Notes: generated from the sequence alone by a model not told the origin. Numbered from the stretch's first letter, positions 34,947-43,522 are shown. The stretch: DNA of 64,000 nucleotides from an uncultured Lachnospiraceae bacterium (GCA_947625775.1 CANQPM010000015.1:31038-95037), one strand, 5' to 3'. Program-made: numbers and translations.

Positions 34947-36712
34947 TGGCTAAGCGCAATACATTTTTTGAAGATGAAAAAATAGAAAAAAAGATAGACA
35001 TAAAGCAGTTAGGAAGGACAATAAAATACATTCTGCCCTACAAAAAGATTTTGCTCCTTGTCACCTGTATGATGCTTGCGGCGTCTATAGTTTCGCTTTT
35101 CCCGCCAAGGCTTTTAAAGCTGATAGTTGACGAGACGGTTGTAAATAATGACTATAGGCAGCTTGCGCTCGTGGGCGCGGGGCTGGTGCTTCTTGCGGCG
35201 GTGGAAATCATCTCCACTTTTATACAGTCGCGGAGCATGGGCAAAATGGGGCTTTTGATTATCACGAATATCAGGACAGACATATTTGAAAGGCTGCAGC
35301 GGCTTTCCTTTGACTATTTTGACAACCGCCCCGACGGCAAAATAGTAGTGCGCGTCACGGAATACATCAACGGGCTTGCGGACTTTTTCTCAAATTACGT
35401 TATGATGTTTGCGATATACATTGTGAAAATCATAGTGGTGACGGTGTTTATGCTTTCGCTGAGCCCCATGCTTACGCTGATAGTGTTTGCCACGATTATT
35501 CCAATGATGACGGTCGTGTTTGTCCTGCGCGCCGTTCTGCGCAAAATGTACACAGTGCACAGGCTGAAAAATTCCAACCGCACCGCTTTTTTGGTGGAGT
35601 CCATAATGGGCGAGCAGATAGTCAAAAATTACAACCGCATTGACATTAACAAGGAAACATACAGGGATATCCACGAGGAAAGCGTTGACATGTGGTGGGA
35701 CATTGTGAAGCGCTCCCGCTTAAACCAGCCTGTAGTAATGGCATTTTGGAATGTGGGCACATTATGCATATACGGCGTGGCGCTTGCGCTTATCCTCGGC
35801 GGCAATGACTTGATTACGGCGGGCGTGGTCATTACATTTACGACGTATATGAGCGCCTTTCAGGATCCGCTCTCGCAGCTGTCAACTATCATTCAGGAGC
35901 TTGCGCAGGTAAGCTCTAATCTGGAGCAGGTTTTTGACACCATAGATTACCCTTCGGCGATACAGGATAGGGAAAACGCGGTTGAGCTAAGGAATGTAAA
36001 AGGCAGGGTGGATTTTAACGACGTCACATTTGCGTATGAAGACGACGTTAATATTTTGGAACACTTTAACCTCCACGTGACGCCAGGCGAGACAATAGCG
36101 CTTGTAGGTCCTACGGGCGCTGGAAAGACGACGATAATAAATATGCTTACGAGGTTCTATGATGTCAAGGAGGGCAGCGTGACTATTGACGGCATTGATG
36201 TGCGTGACGCGGAAATTTATTCGCTGCGTAAAGAGGTCGGCGTATTGATGCAGGATCCGTTTATATTTAAGGGGACAGTGCTCGAAAATATCCGCTACGG
36301 CAGGAAAGAGGCGACCGACGAGGAATGTATCGCGGCGGCAAAGACAATCTTTGCGGACAAATTCATTCAAAGGCTGAACGGCGGATATATGCATGAGCTT
36401 GAGGAGCGCGGCGCAGGGCTGTCCGCAGGTGAAAAGCAGCTTATAAGCTTCGCGAGGATTGTGCTGAAAAATCCGTCGGTAATCATTCTTGACGAAGCCA
36501 CAAGCGCCATTGACACAGAAACCGAGCTTCTCATTCAGGAGGCGCTGGACATACTGATTAAGGACAAGACGGCGTTTATCGTCGCGCACAGGCTGTCAAC
36601 CATACGCAACTCCGACCGCATACTGTATATCAGCAATAAAGGCATAGCGGAGGAGGGAACGCATGAACAGCTTATGGCGAGGAAAGGGCTTTATTATGAG
36701 CTGGCGAAGTGA
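34946..36712 (+). CDS. ABC exporter half-transporter, catalytic-site subunit of pair 2
   Basis: A 588-residue subunit with membrane helices (about 25-315) and an ATPase (about 340-588). Walker A is GPTGAGKTT, Walker B IILDEATSAID carries the catalytic Glu, and the signature is the altered LSAGE. Paired with the preceding gene, it gives one working and one degenerate ATP site. It starts within the stop of its partner. It is the last core gene before the AT-rich Rhs/immunity region. Confidence 0.9.
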   Translation: MAKRNTFFEDEKIEKKIDIKQLGRTIKYILPYKKILLLVTCMMLAASIVSLFPPRLLKLIVDETVVNNDYRQLALVGAGLVLLAAVEIISTFIQSRSMGKMGLLIITNIRTDIFERLQRLSFDYFDNRPDGKIVVRVTEYINGLADFFSNYVMMFAIYIVKIIVVTVFMLSLSPMLTLIVFATIIPMMTVVFVLRAVLRKMYTVHRLKNSNRTAFLVESIMGEQIVKNYNRIDINKETYRDIHEESVDMWWDIVKRSRLNQPVVMAFWNVGTLCIYGVALALILGGNDLITAGVVITFTTYMSAFQDPLSQLSTIIQELAQVSSNLEQVFDTIDYPSAIQDRENAVELRNVKGRVDFNDVTFAYEDDVNILEHFNLHVTPGETIALVGPTGAGKTTIINMLTRFYDVKEGSVTIDGIDVRDAEIYSLRKEVGVLMQDPFIFKGTVLENIRYGRKEATDEECIAAAKTIFADKFIQRLNGGYMHELEERGAGLSAGEKQLISFARIVLKNPSVIILDEATSAIDTETELLIQEALDILIKDKTAFIVAHRLSTIRNSDRILYISNKGIAEEGTHEQLMARKGLYYELAK

Positions 36713-36761
36713 CGCTGTTAAAATATTTTGTAAAAAGTGTGTTTTGGAGGGATTATTTAAA

Positions 36762-37205
36762 ATGTATGAAGAAATTCAAAAAGTAGCTGAAAATTGGAAA
36801 ATCCCCATTGAAATACTTTCATCAGAACAAGCGGGACATATTAAAAATAGTATTTACCAAAAATATACAGATGGAGGCACGGAAGGCGTTCTATGGGGAC
36901 ATTTGATTGATTATTCTGTGCTGCGTGATTCATATGCATGGGCAATTATTGATGAGTTTGTAGATTGGGATTATAAGGATAAGGAAGAAAGCCTGTTATT
37001 TTTTAATGACGAAGATGATAAAAATGTTTTTATTATAAAAAATGGCAGGGATTTATATAAAATACTTTCTGAAACTTGTGAAAACAGAGAGTTTTATCTG
37101 ACAAATTTTAACACAAATTATTTGATTTGTTTTAATAGGTATGGTTGTTTATACGGAACTGGCGCTGCAAGAGAATGGGTAGGTAAGCAGTTCAGGGGAG
37201 TATGA
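36762..37205 (+). CDS. Immunity-like protein, first of a tandem paralogue pair
   Basis: I start at the ATG at 36762, after TTGGAGGGATTATTTAAA, rather than at in-frame codons inside the ABC gene. The acidic 147-residue product contains EDDKNVFIIKNGRDLYKIL and REFYLTNFNTNYLICFN. It resembles a DUF6756-type family that I recall with moderate confidence. The next gene shares the same layout (FDVDDEEDVFLNKNGRDLFKI, EFYVTDFETSYLLGF). Small, acidic, tandem genes beside Rhs fragments usually encode immunity proteins that bind toxin tips. No toxin lies next to it. Confidence 0.6.
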   Translation: MYEEIQKVAENWKIPIEILSSEQAGHIKNSIYQKYTDGGTEGVLWGHLIDYSVLRDSYAWAIIDEFVDWDYKDKEESLLFFNDEDDKNVFIIKNGRDLYKILSETCENREFYLTNFNTNYLICFNRYGCLYGTGAAREWVGKQFRGV

Positions 37206-37207
37206 TT

Positions 37208-37693
37208 ATGATGAAGGTTAAGTGTGTAAAAGGACTGATATCCAAAGGCATTCAAGAAGAAACCGAATATTGGAGATTTTCAATAGAGAAACTTTCAAAA
37301 GAACAAGCAGAAAAAATTAAGTACAGTATCCGAAGAAAGTATATCGAAGACGGCTTGGAAAAGAATTGGATGTTTTTATGGGAGCATTTTATTGATGATT
37401 CGATTGTAACAGATGATCATGGATGGGAATTGATTTGTGACTTTGTGGGGGCATCACCCTGCCTGTTGCTATTTGATGTTGATGACGAGGAAGATGTGTT
37501 TTTGAATAAAAATGGGAGGGATTTATTTAAAATCATTGACCAGGGAGATTCTTTTGATGAATTTTATGTCACTGATTTTGAAACAAGTTACCTTTTAGGC
37601 TTTAGCCATGAAAAAACCTTGCACGGATGCGGTATTGCAAAAAGATGGGTAGATTCATTGAAAGGTACGAAGCATCATGATGAATTATTATAA
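37208..37693 (+). CDS. Immunity-like protein, second of a tandem paralogue pair
   Basis: I start at the ATG at 37208, 7 nt after GGGGAG, although 37202 is also in frame. The product is 161 residues and is a paralogue of the preceding protein: both keep KNGRDL, a D-E-E-D/D-D-K acidic stretch and a tyrosine-rich 'EFYxTxFxTxYL' motif. It ends in a His-containing tail. Overlap with its neighbour suggests one transcript. Its cognate toxin is not in the window. Confidence 0.6.
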   Translation: MMKVKCVKGLISKGIQEETEYWRFSIEKLSKEQAEKIKYSIRRKYIEDGLEKNWMFLWEHFIDDSIVTDDHGWELICDFVGASPCLLLFDVDDEEDVFLNKNGRDLFKIIDQGDSFDEFYVTDFETSYLLGFSHEKTLHGCGIAKRWVDSLKGTKHHDELL

Positions 37694-37857
37694 GTCGCGC
37701 TTACATTTAGGTAATATGAAAAGTTCCCAATAGTTTTGCCCACATTATTCAATCTGCAATGTGGAAATTCTAATATTGTTAATTACCAGGTAATCTAGTC
37801 TTGACAGTGTGCATTTTCTGAACAATGTAAAAATTATCGGGGTGCGCAAAATCACCA

Positions 37858-37927
37858 TTTTGTTAATAGTTTCCTCCAAAATTTATTCTTTACAGCCTTG
37901 ACAGTATGGCGGTATAATAAACTTGAT
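37858..37927 (+). repeat. Promoter-like repeat, copy 0 (solo)
   Basis: Sequence starting GTTAATAGTTTCCTCC and running to TATAATAAACTTGA recurs at 39238 and 41345 with one or two changes. It contains TTTACA, 18 bp, TATAAT. Here no PD-(D/E)XK-like gene follows; instead an unrelated gene starts at 38059. The interval 37694-38058 otherwise holds no gene I can support. Confidence 0.7.
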
Positions 37928-38058
37928 TTAATGGGAGATAGTTTATATTCAGGGTCTTTGCCTGCCAAAAGCATGACAGATAATAAATCAGAGACAGAAG
38001 ATTTAGGAAACTGTGATTCAAAAAATTAAAATTGAAAATTAATAAAGGAGAAATGACT

Positions 38059-38568
38059 ATGAAGAAGGAGCAATTTCAAATTTCAATATCGGGTCTGGGG
38101 ATTATTTTCTATTCACCACAGTCAGTAAAACATATTGAAGAAGGTGAGAATTATTTGGAAGAACATTATTATGATCCCAAAGACGTAATAAAACATATAT
38201 ATGAGGGTTCTATTGTTGGAATAGCTACTGGGACACCTGGAGACTTTAATTTAAATATATATCAAAATATTCAGCCAGATATCGAAAGTTTAGATCCAGA
38301 TTATGCACTTAAACTTTGTTTGAAAGTAACAGATAATAGTGTATATTTTAGGGATTTGTATGTTCTTTTAAGATGGGAAAAGGAAAGTAAGGCAGACATT
38401 AAGTTAGATATTGAAAATGGAAATTATGAGGTTATTGTTTGCAGCTGGTTACCAGAATCTGGAATTAGGGGGAAAAATCAGCAAATAGATTTTTATTTTA
38501 ATAAAACTGAAAATCTTCCCAAGTTACATTATGAGGGGGTTCCTGCACTTTTATCAGAATCGGAATAG
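38059..38568 (+). CDS. Immunity-like protein of unknown family
   Basis: I start at the ATG at 38059, 8 nt after GGAG, since the ATG at 38053 is too close. The acidic 169-residue product starts KKEQFQISISGLGIIFYS and reads mostly as beta strands, with GTPGDFNLNIYQ near its middle. I do not recognise the family. It follows the solo promoter-like repeat and is followed by the repeated terminator element, so it looks like a self-contained cassette. Immunity function is inferred from context. Confidence 0.5.
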   Translation: MKKEQFQISISGLGIIFYSPQSVKHIEEGENYLEEHYYDPKDVIKHIYEGSIVGIATGTPGDFNLNIYQNIQPDIESLDPDYALKLCLKVTDNSVYFRDLYVLLRWEKESKADIKLDIENGNYEVIVCSWLPESGIRGKNQQIDFYFNKTENLPKLHYEGVPALLSESE

Positions 38569-38725
38569 GCGCATGAACAGGGATAAATATATTTTTCTAT
38601 AATATACTGGCGAGCATCAAAATTTGACAAATGGGGCTAACTGCTGGAAATTGTAAGGAAAAGTAAGGAGTAAATAAAGATGAAACCAAATATTTCTTCC
38701 ATTGGATAGTCCTGAAGTCAAAAGA

Positions 38726-38758
38726 GCGGACTGGCAGTGAAATGTCCTTCCGCTTTTT
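38726..38758 (+). terminator. Repeated terminator element, copy 1
   Basis: GCGGA (38726-38730) pairs with TCCGC (38749-38753) followed by five T. The inner GGCAGTGAAATG is shared with copies at 40623 and 42644. It marks the end of the preceding cassette. Confidence 0.7.
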
Positions 38759-38823
38759 GCCTGCAGTTTAGAATTTAATACGGCATTAGTTACAGACAGT
38801 TAGGGTAGAATCTGGAGAAGTTT

Positions 38824-39195
38824 ATGACACATCAACAAATAAAAACAGTAATAGATGAAATTAATAAATATTTAAATAAGCAATTATGGATGGATTTTGA
38901 AATAATTGAGTATTCAAAATATGTTTTAAGAATAATTGGCAGTTTGGATATTTCTGCCATGCCTAATATAGAAATTACTTTTAAAGATGTCTTTTTTGCT
39001 TCTGCTGTTTTTGAGTGGCAGACTGATACTTCACAGCAGGTTCTGTTTCTTATTGAAGGAAGTGAAGCAAGGGAACTCAACATGAAATTTCGTGTTGAAC
39101 AAGGATATCATCTCATTAGGTTTAAGGCTGAAGACTATCCTGATAATTTTGGATGTATATTTGGCGTAAAGGAAATTTTATTTAAAAAGTTATGA
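38824..39195 (+). CDS. Small immunity-like protein
   Basis: A 123-residue protein after CTGGAGAAGTTT. It starts with a helix (QIKTVIDEINKYLNKQ), then a beta-rich part with ITFKDVFFASAVFEW and YHLIRFKAEDYPDNFG. I do not recognise it, but size, context and its lying between the repeated terminator and the next promoter-like repeat fit an orphan immunity gene. Confidence 0.5.
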   Translation: MTHQQIKTVIDEINKYLNKQLWMDFEIIEYSKYVLRIIGSLDISAMPNIEITFKDVFFASAVFEWQTDTSQQVLFLIEGSEARELNMKFRVEQGYHLIRFKAEDYPDNFGCIFGVKEILFKKL

Positions 39196-39237
39196 AAAAT
39201 AAATAATCATCTATGAATTTCCTGAACAATGTAAGTT

Positions 39238-39300
39238 AATAGTTTCCTCCAAAATTTATTCTTTACAGTCTTGTCAATATGGCGGTATAATAAACTTGAC
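39238..39300 (+). repeat. Promoter-like repeat, copy 1
   Basis: Nearly identical to copies at 37858 and 41345. Here it directly precedes the start-less PD-(D/E)XK-like copy. Both this copy and copy 0 have a nearby CTGAACAATGTAA on their left. Confidence 0.8.
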
Positions 39301-40228
39301 AAAACAAAATTCACCAAAGGAGCATTGGCATCCTGCTTTCGGGGCAGCGCTTGAAATGGAGTTTATAAAGGAAAAAGACAGCCTCAGCATCAAAAGGGAG
39401 CACCTACTGAACATGAAGCCGCTGCAGGTGGACTGTCTTGTAGTAAAGAAAGTAAAGGGCATAGTCCTTGAAAACGAGATAGGAAAATTTTTCAAAGAGC
39501 ACAACATCATAGAATATAAATCAGCCAAAGCCGCGCTGTCAATAGACACGGTATCAAAGGTACAGGCATACGCCTATTTATACAAGGCATACGGAGGGAG
39601 CGTTGACAGAATAAGGTTTGACGAGATAACAGCTACCCTGATACAGGAGTCAAGACCAGAGGCGCTGTTCAGATATCTTGATGAAAACGGCTACAGGGTA
39701 TCAAACCCATACGGCGGCATATACTACATAGAAAGCGGCTTTAATATCCCCACCCAGATAATTGTGGGGAGCGAGCTGGACAGCAGAGAGCATGAATGGC
39801 TGCACCTGCTTTCTGGCAGGGTGACAAAGCAGGAGATGGCGCATGCCATAGAGTATTCCAGAAACACGGAAAGCCAAGAAGAAAGAAATCTGATAGATGC
39901 CATATTTGAGGTAAGCGTAGCAGCCAATAAAGAGGTAGTCGAAGAACTGGTGAGAGGAGATGAGGCTATGTGCCAGGCACTGATGGAGATAATGAAACCG
40001 GAGATTGATGAAATAGTGACTACGGCGGTACTGCAGGAATGCAGGAAGACAGCCGAACGCGTAGAGAAAGAAACCGCCAAACGCGTAGAAAAGGAAACCG
40101 CCGAACGCACAATAAAGGCAGCAGTTAAAAGCCTGCGCCGTTTTAATGCCAGTGATGCAGACATTAAAACAGCGCTGGTGGAGGATTACGGCATATCAGA
40201 GCAGGAGGCTCTCTCGTATTTGAAATAA
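39296..40228 (+). CDS. PD-(D/E)XK nuclease-like protein, copy 1 (start region deleted)
   Basis: Almost identical to the gene at 41439-42392, but a 78-bp segment holding that gene's ATG and first residues is missing. The frame is open only from a TTG with no ribosome binding site (39296). The body keeps VDCLVVKK and NIIEYKSAK, the likely D and E-x-K of a PD-(D/E)XK fold (the family resembles Rpn/DUF4351-type proteins). A C-terminal coiled tail carries an extra 8-residue RVEKETA repeat compared with copy 2. It may be unexpressed or use a non-standard start. Confidence 0.6.
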   Translation: MTKQNSPKEHWHPAFGAALEMEFIKEKDSLSIKREHLLNMKPLQVDCLVVKKVKGIVLENEIGKFFKEHNIIEYKSAKAALSIDTVSKVQAYAYLYKAYGGSVDRIRFDEITATLIQESRPEALFRYLDENGYRVSNPYGGIYYIESGFNIPTQIIVGSELDSREHEWLHLLSGRVTKQEMAHAIEYSRNTESQEERNLIDAIFEVSVAANKEVVEELVRGDEAMCQALMEIMKPEIDEIVTTAVLQECRKTAERVEKETAKRVEKETAERTIKAAVKSLRRFNASDADIKTALVEDYGISEQEALSYLK

Positions 40229-40507
40229 AACATAAATATAGAATGGTATTACCGGAATGCATATGCGGGGCTTGGGGACTGCTGTTTTTGGAAAAAAGAA
40301 TATGAAAATGCCAAGAACTATTACTTTGACGCATATAATTACGATTATTCCAACCCATATATAAGTATGTGCATTGGTAAGTGTTTTGTATTTCTCCAAG
40401 ATGAGAAAAATGCAAAGGAATACCTGATGAGGGCGTATTCAATGGCAGGAGAAGGTATTTTTAGAGGAAATGAGCCGCTTTTTGATATCATAAAGGATAT
40501 GATATAA
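40229..40507 (+). pseudogene. C-terminal fragment of a TPR-like immunity protein
   Basis: In frame after the preceding stop runs WYYRNAYAGLGDCCFW, then YYFDAYNYDYSNPYISMCIG and EYLMRAYSMAG, ending FDIIKDMI and TAA. The spacing of aromatic and Ala/Gly residues resembles two tetratricopeptide-type repeats. No start codon or ribosome binding site is present. The last part is duplicated at 42429. Confidence 0.5.
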
Positions 40508-40734
40508 TTCCGTTTTTGGAAGTTCGGAGTGGTAATTTATGAGACATTGGCGCTGGTCTTTCGTGCATAATGTAGAATATGAAAAGACAAACGGGATAGG
40601 GTTTAGCCTGGAAATCAAAAATGCGGACTGGCAGTGAAATGCCTTTCCGCTTTTTGCATGATTTTTTGGAGATGATTAATATAAAATTTGTAGAATATAG
40701 GCAAAGAATAGCAGAAAATGAAAAAAAGAATATA
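40409..40734 (+). repeat. 0.33-kb duplicated segment, copy 1
   Basis: This segment reappears at 42429-42755 with a few base changes. It includes the end of the TPR-like fragment, a spacer, the repeated terminator element and the first codons of the DUF4275-like gene. Beyond it the two copies diverge abruptly. Confidence 0.85.
40623..40655 (+). terminator. Repeated terminator element, copy 2
   Basis: GCGGA (40623-40627) and TCCGC (40646-40650) with a T tract, the same core as copies at 38726 and 42644. Confidence 0.7.
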
Positions 40735-41046
40735 ATTGATGCAATGAAAAAGAGATATGTGAATACAGAAAAAGAAAAAGGGTTACTGTGGAATGCATTT
40801 ATAGAAAAAACGCAGTGCTATTCTTTTGAAAAAATATCATCCATAGGTATTCCCAATACTGGTAATATATTCTTTTATTTAGAAAGACAAGATGAATTAT
40901 ATATAACTTCATTACAGGCTATTATTAATTTTGTGAATAGTTTTGAACCATGGGATGTAATAGATGCATATATTTTCGATAATACGATGCTGTGGATTGC
41001 TGCAATAACACATGAAGATAACATGCTGCTAACGATAGGAATTTAG
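40672..41046 (+). CDS. DUF4275-like immunity protein
   Basis: A 124-residue product (MINIKFVEYRQRIAEN) ending in DAYIFDNTMLWIAAITHEDNM. That 'DIYVxDxxxxWTxxxTHE'-like ending is the DUF4275 pattern, and LLWNAFIE and FFYLERQDELYI match the middle. The start is uncertain: GGAG abuts this ATG, and two TTG codons lie upstream in frame. The paralogue at 42739 shares the start region by DNA identity. No toxin is adjacent. Confidence 0.5.
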   Translation: MINIKFVEYRQRIAENEKKNIIDAMKKRYVNTEKEKGLLWNAFIEKTQCYSFEKISSIGIPNTGNIFFYLERQDELYITSLQAIINFVNSFEPWDVIDAYIFDNTMLWIAAITHEDNMLLTIGI

Positions 41047-41167
41047 CGTAGACATATAAGCAAATAATATATACGACGTATTTGGCGCAAGCTTGGATGA
41101 TTTTTCACTTCGTAAAAACGCTTAACAGTAGCATACGCCTAAGAACCCTGCCAGAAGTAAAAGCATC

Positions 41168-41344
41168 AGGCTGTTTTCCTATAACAGCCACCATCAGCAG
41201 ACGAAAGAGGAGACTGAGAGCGGCAATGTGAAGGAGAACCGTTATGATGTAGAAAATCTGCGCTTTGAATTGTTAGAGAATGGCAGGAAAACCTGCTTTG
41301 TATATCACAACGGCGAACTTTTGCATGAGGAAGGGAGAGATTTT
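41168..41344 (+). pseudogene. Rhs core fragment (internal)
   Basis: The frame reads RLFSYNSHHQQTKEETESG, then NRYDVENLRFELLENGRK and FVYHNGELLHEEGRDF. This is the Rhs core segment just before the hyper-conserved tip region, matching the segment at 47000. It is cut exactly where the promoter-like repeat begins (41345). There is no start and no toxin tip. Confidence 0.75.
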
Positions 41345-41412
41345 GTTAATAGTTTCCTCCAAAATTTATTCTTTACAGCCTTGACAATATGGCGGTATAA
41401 TAAACTTGACAA
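41345..41412 (+). repeat. Promoter-like repeat, copy 2
   Basis: Starts GTTAATAGTTTCCTCC at the break in the Rhs fragment and ends at ATAAACTTGACA. TTTACA and TATAAT are 18 bp apart. It drives the intact PD-(D/E)XK-like gene 27 bp downstream. Confidence 0.8.
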
Positions 41413-41438
41413 AACAAGATTCACCAAAGGAGCATTGA

Positions 41439-42392
41439 ATGACAGAAAAGGAAACAAAAGAAACAACCCCGAAGAAAAACGAAAGCACCAAGATCAAGCC
41501 CAGAAAACTGCAGTGGCATCCCGCTTTCGGGGCAGCGTTTGAAATGGAGTTTATAAAGGAAAAAGACAGCCTTAGCATCAAAAGGGAGCACCTGCTGAAC
41601 ATGAAGCCGCTGCAGGTGGACTGTCTTGTAGTAAAGAAAGTAAAGGGCATAGTCCTTGAAAACGAGATAGGAAAATTTTTCAAAGAGCACAACATCATAG
41701 AATATAAATCAGCCAAAGCCGCGCTGTCAATAGACACGGTATCAAAGGTACAGGCATACGCCTATTTATACAAGGCATACGGAGGGAGCGTTGACAGAAT
41801 AAGGTTTGACGAGATAACAGCTACCCTGATACAGGAGTCAAGACCAGAGGCGCTGTTCAGATATCTTGATGAAAACGGCTACAGGGTATCAAACCCATAC
41901 GGCGGCATATACTACATAGAAAGCGGCTTTAATATCCCCACCCAGATAATTGTGGGGAGCGAGCTGGACAGCAGAGAGCATGAATGGCTGCACCTGCTTT
42001 CTGGCAGGGTGACAAAGCAGGAGATGGCGCATGCCATAGAGTATTCCAGAAACACGGAAAGCCAAGAAGAAAGAAATCTGATAGATGCCATATTTGAGGT
42101 AAGCGTAGCAGCCAATAAAGAGGTAGTCGAAGAACTGGTGAGAGGAGATGAGGCTATGTGCCAGGCACTGATGGAGATAATGAAACCGGAGATTGATGAA
42201 ATAGTGACTACGGCGGTACTGCAGGAATGCAGGAAGACCGCCGAACGAGTAGAGAAGGAAACCGCCGAACGTACAATAAAGGCAGCAGTCAAAAGCCTGC
42301 GCCGTTTTAATGCCAGTGATGCAGACATTAAAACAGCGCTGGTGGAGGATTACGGCATATCAGAGCAGGAGGCTCTTTCGTATTTGAAATAA
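41439..42392 (+). CDS. PD-(D/E)XK nuclease-like protein, copy 2 (intact)
   Basis: A 317-residue protein preceded by AAAGGAG. A charged, lysine-rich start leads to HPAFGAAFEMEF, then VDCLVVKKVKGIVLENEIG and NIIEYKSAKAALS, a plausible PD-(D/E)XK core (D in VD-C, E-x-K in EYK). The C-terminal half is helical and ends in a coiled part (RVEKETAERTIKAAV). Similar multi-copy proteins occur widely in Lachnospiraceae and relatives. They recall Rpn-type recombination-promoting nucleases, though this is a fold-level guess. It may be the mobile part of this region. Confidence 0.7.
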   Translation: MTEKETKETTPKKNESTKIKPRKLQWHPAFGAAFEMEFIKEKDSLSIKREHLLNMKPLQVDCLVVKKVKGIVLENEIGKFFKEHNIIEYKSAKAALSIDTVSKVQAYAYLYKAYGGSVDRIRFDEITATLIQESRPEALFRYLDENGYRVSNPYGGIYYIESGFNIPTQIIVGSELDSREHEWLHLLSGRVTKQEMAHAIEYSRNTESQEERNLIDAIFEVSVAANKEVVEELVRGDEAMCQALMEIMKPEIDEIVTTAVLQECRKTAERVEKETAERTIKAAVKSLRRFNASDADIKTALVEDYGISEQEALSYLK

Positions 42393-42428
42393 AACAAAAA
42401 TGTAACTGTTTCAATAATGACAGAGTAT

Positions 42429-42755
42429 AAATGCAAAGGAATACCTGATGAGGGCGTATTCAATGGCAGGAGAGGGCATTTTTAGAGGAAATGAGCCGCT
42501 TTTTGATATCATAAAGGATATGATATAATTCCGTTTATGACAGTTCAGAGTGGTAATTTATGAGATATTGGCGCTGGTCTTTCGTGCATAATGTAGAATA
42601 TGAAAAGACAAACTGGATAGGGTTTAGCCTGGAAATCAAAAATGCGGACTGGCAGTGAAATGCCCTTCCGCTTTTTGCATGATTTTTTGGATATGATTGA
42701 TATAAAATTTGTAGAATATAGGCAAAGAATAGCAGAAAATGAAAAAAAGAATATA
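42429..42755 (+). repeat. 0.33-kb duplicated segment, copy 2
   Basis: Counterpart of 40409-40734. Here it joins 37 bp of different sequence after the PD-(D/E)XK gene instead of the long TPR-like fragment, and ends inside a different DUF4275-like gene. Confidence 0.85.
42644..42676 (+). terminator. Repeated terminator element, copy 3
   Basis: GCGGA (42644-42648), TCCGC (42667-42671) and five T, as at 38726 and 40623. Confidence 0.7.
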
Positions 42756-43266
42756 TATTGATACAAATTCAATGAATGTGAATGAAACGGAAACAATGGA
42801 GTTTAAGAGTTTTAAAACGCAGGTTAATATATTAGACAAATTGGAAGGTGAAAGTATTAGGGAAAGATATATTGAAAAGTTTGTAAATAGTACTCATCCG
42901 CAATATCAAGAACAAATTCAAAAAAAATATAAATTTCGAGACGGATATTGCTATTTAGGGTACTTATGGGACTATATGAAGGAACCTACGGTTATTGATG
43001 AAAACTATATTAAATCAAAGGAAAAGGATATTGGTGATGTATATGTTTTTTGGAATATACATTCATGCGAGAGAATCTTGATTAAGAATTATTGGAAATT
43101 TGGGAAAAGAGATATAATAGAACTAAATTTTGATGTCCTGCTAAAGGGAGCAATGTATTTACCAGAGGATATTTATATTTTTGATGCCAGCTATATGTGG
43201 ACAATGGCAATGACGCACGAGATTATTAGCGGAAAGCGGTATTGTATAAAATGCGGAAATATTTAG
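42739..43266 (+). CDS. DUF4275-family immunity-like protein
   Basis: The 175-residue protein shows the DUF4275 layout: RERYIEKFVNST, LGYLWDYM, VFWNIHSCERILI and a C-terminal EDIYIFDASYMWTMAMTHE. The first codons lie in the duplicated segment but in another frame than in copy 1, so the gene was rebuilt at a recombination junction. A later ATG at 42772 is also possible as the start. The function, neutralising a toxin tip, is inferred from context. Confidence 0.6.
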   Translation: MKKRIYIDTNSMNVNETETMEFKSFKTQVNILDKLEGESIRERYIEKFVNSTHPQYQEQIQKKYKFRDGYCYLGYLWDYMKEPTVIDENYIKSKEKDIGDVYVFWNIHSCERILIKNYWKFGKRDIIELNFDVLLKGAMYLPEDIYIFDASYMWTMAMTHEIISGKRYCIKCGNI

Positions 43267-43396
43267 AGGAAATAAATGGCAGGAATATTATTATTATGAT
43301 ACGGCGTATGTAGAAAAACATTCCAGTGAGATTGAATTTATGGAGGGGACATTATTTTTAAGCGCTGAAAAATATGGTATATTTTTGTATGAGTGA
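43259..43396 (+). pseudogene. C-terminal fragment of another small protein
   Basis: One frame reads IFRGNKWQEYYYYDTAYVEK, then EIEFMEGTLFLSAEKYGIFLYE and TGA, with no start codon or ribosome binding site. It overlaps the end of the DUF4275-like gene in another frame. It is probably a leftover immunity-gene tail. Confidence 0.4.
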
Positions 43397-43522
43397 ACAG
43401 TATAGGAATTTATGCCGTGTAAGATGATCAAAGGTTTGAAACTTTGCGCCAGTGCAGTGGGAGAACAGGGAGGGTGGCTTCTTGCCCTGCATGTGAATGT
43501 AACTAAGGAGTGTATATGGATT

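Noticed and set aside
41228..41542. Complete 104-residue gene
   Set aside because: It merges an Rhs fragment, the promoter-like repeat and the out-of-frame start of the PD-(D/E)XK gene; it is a chance frame.
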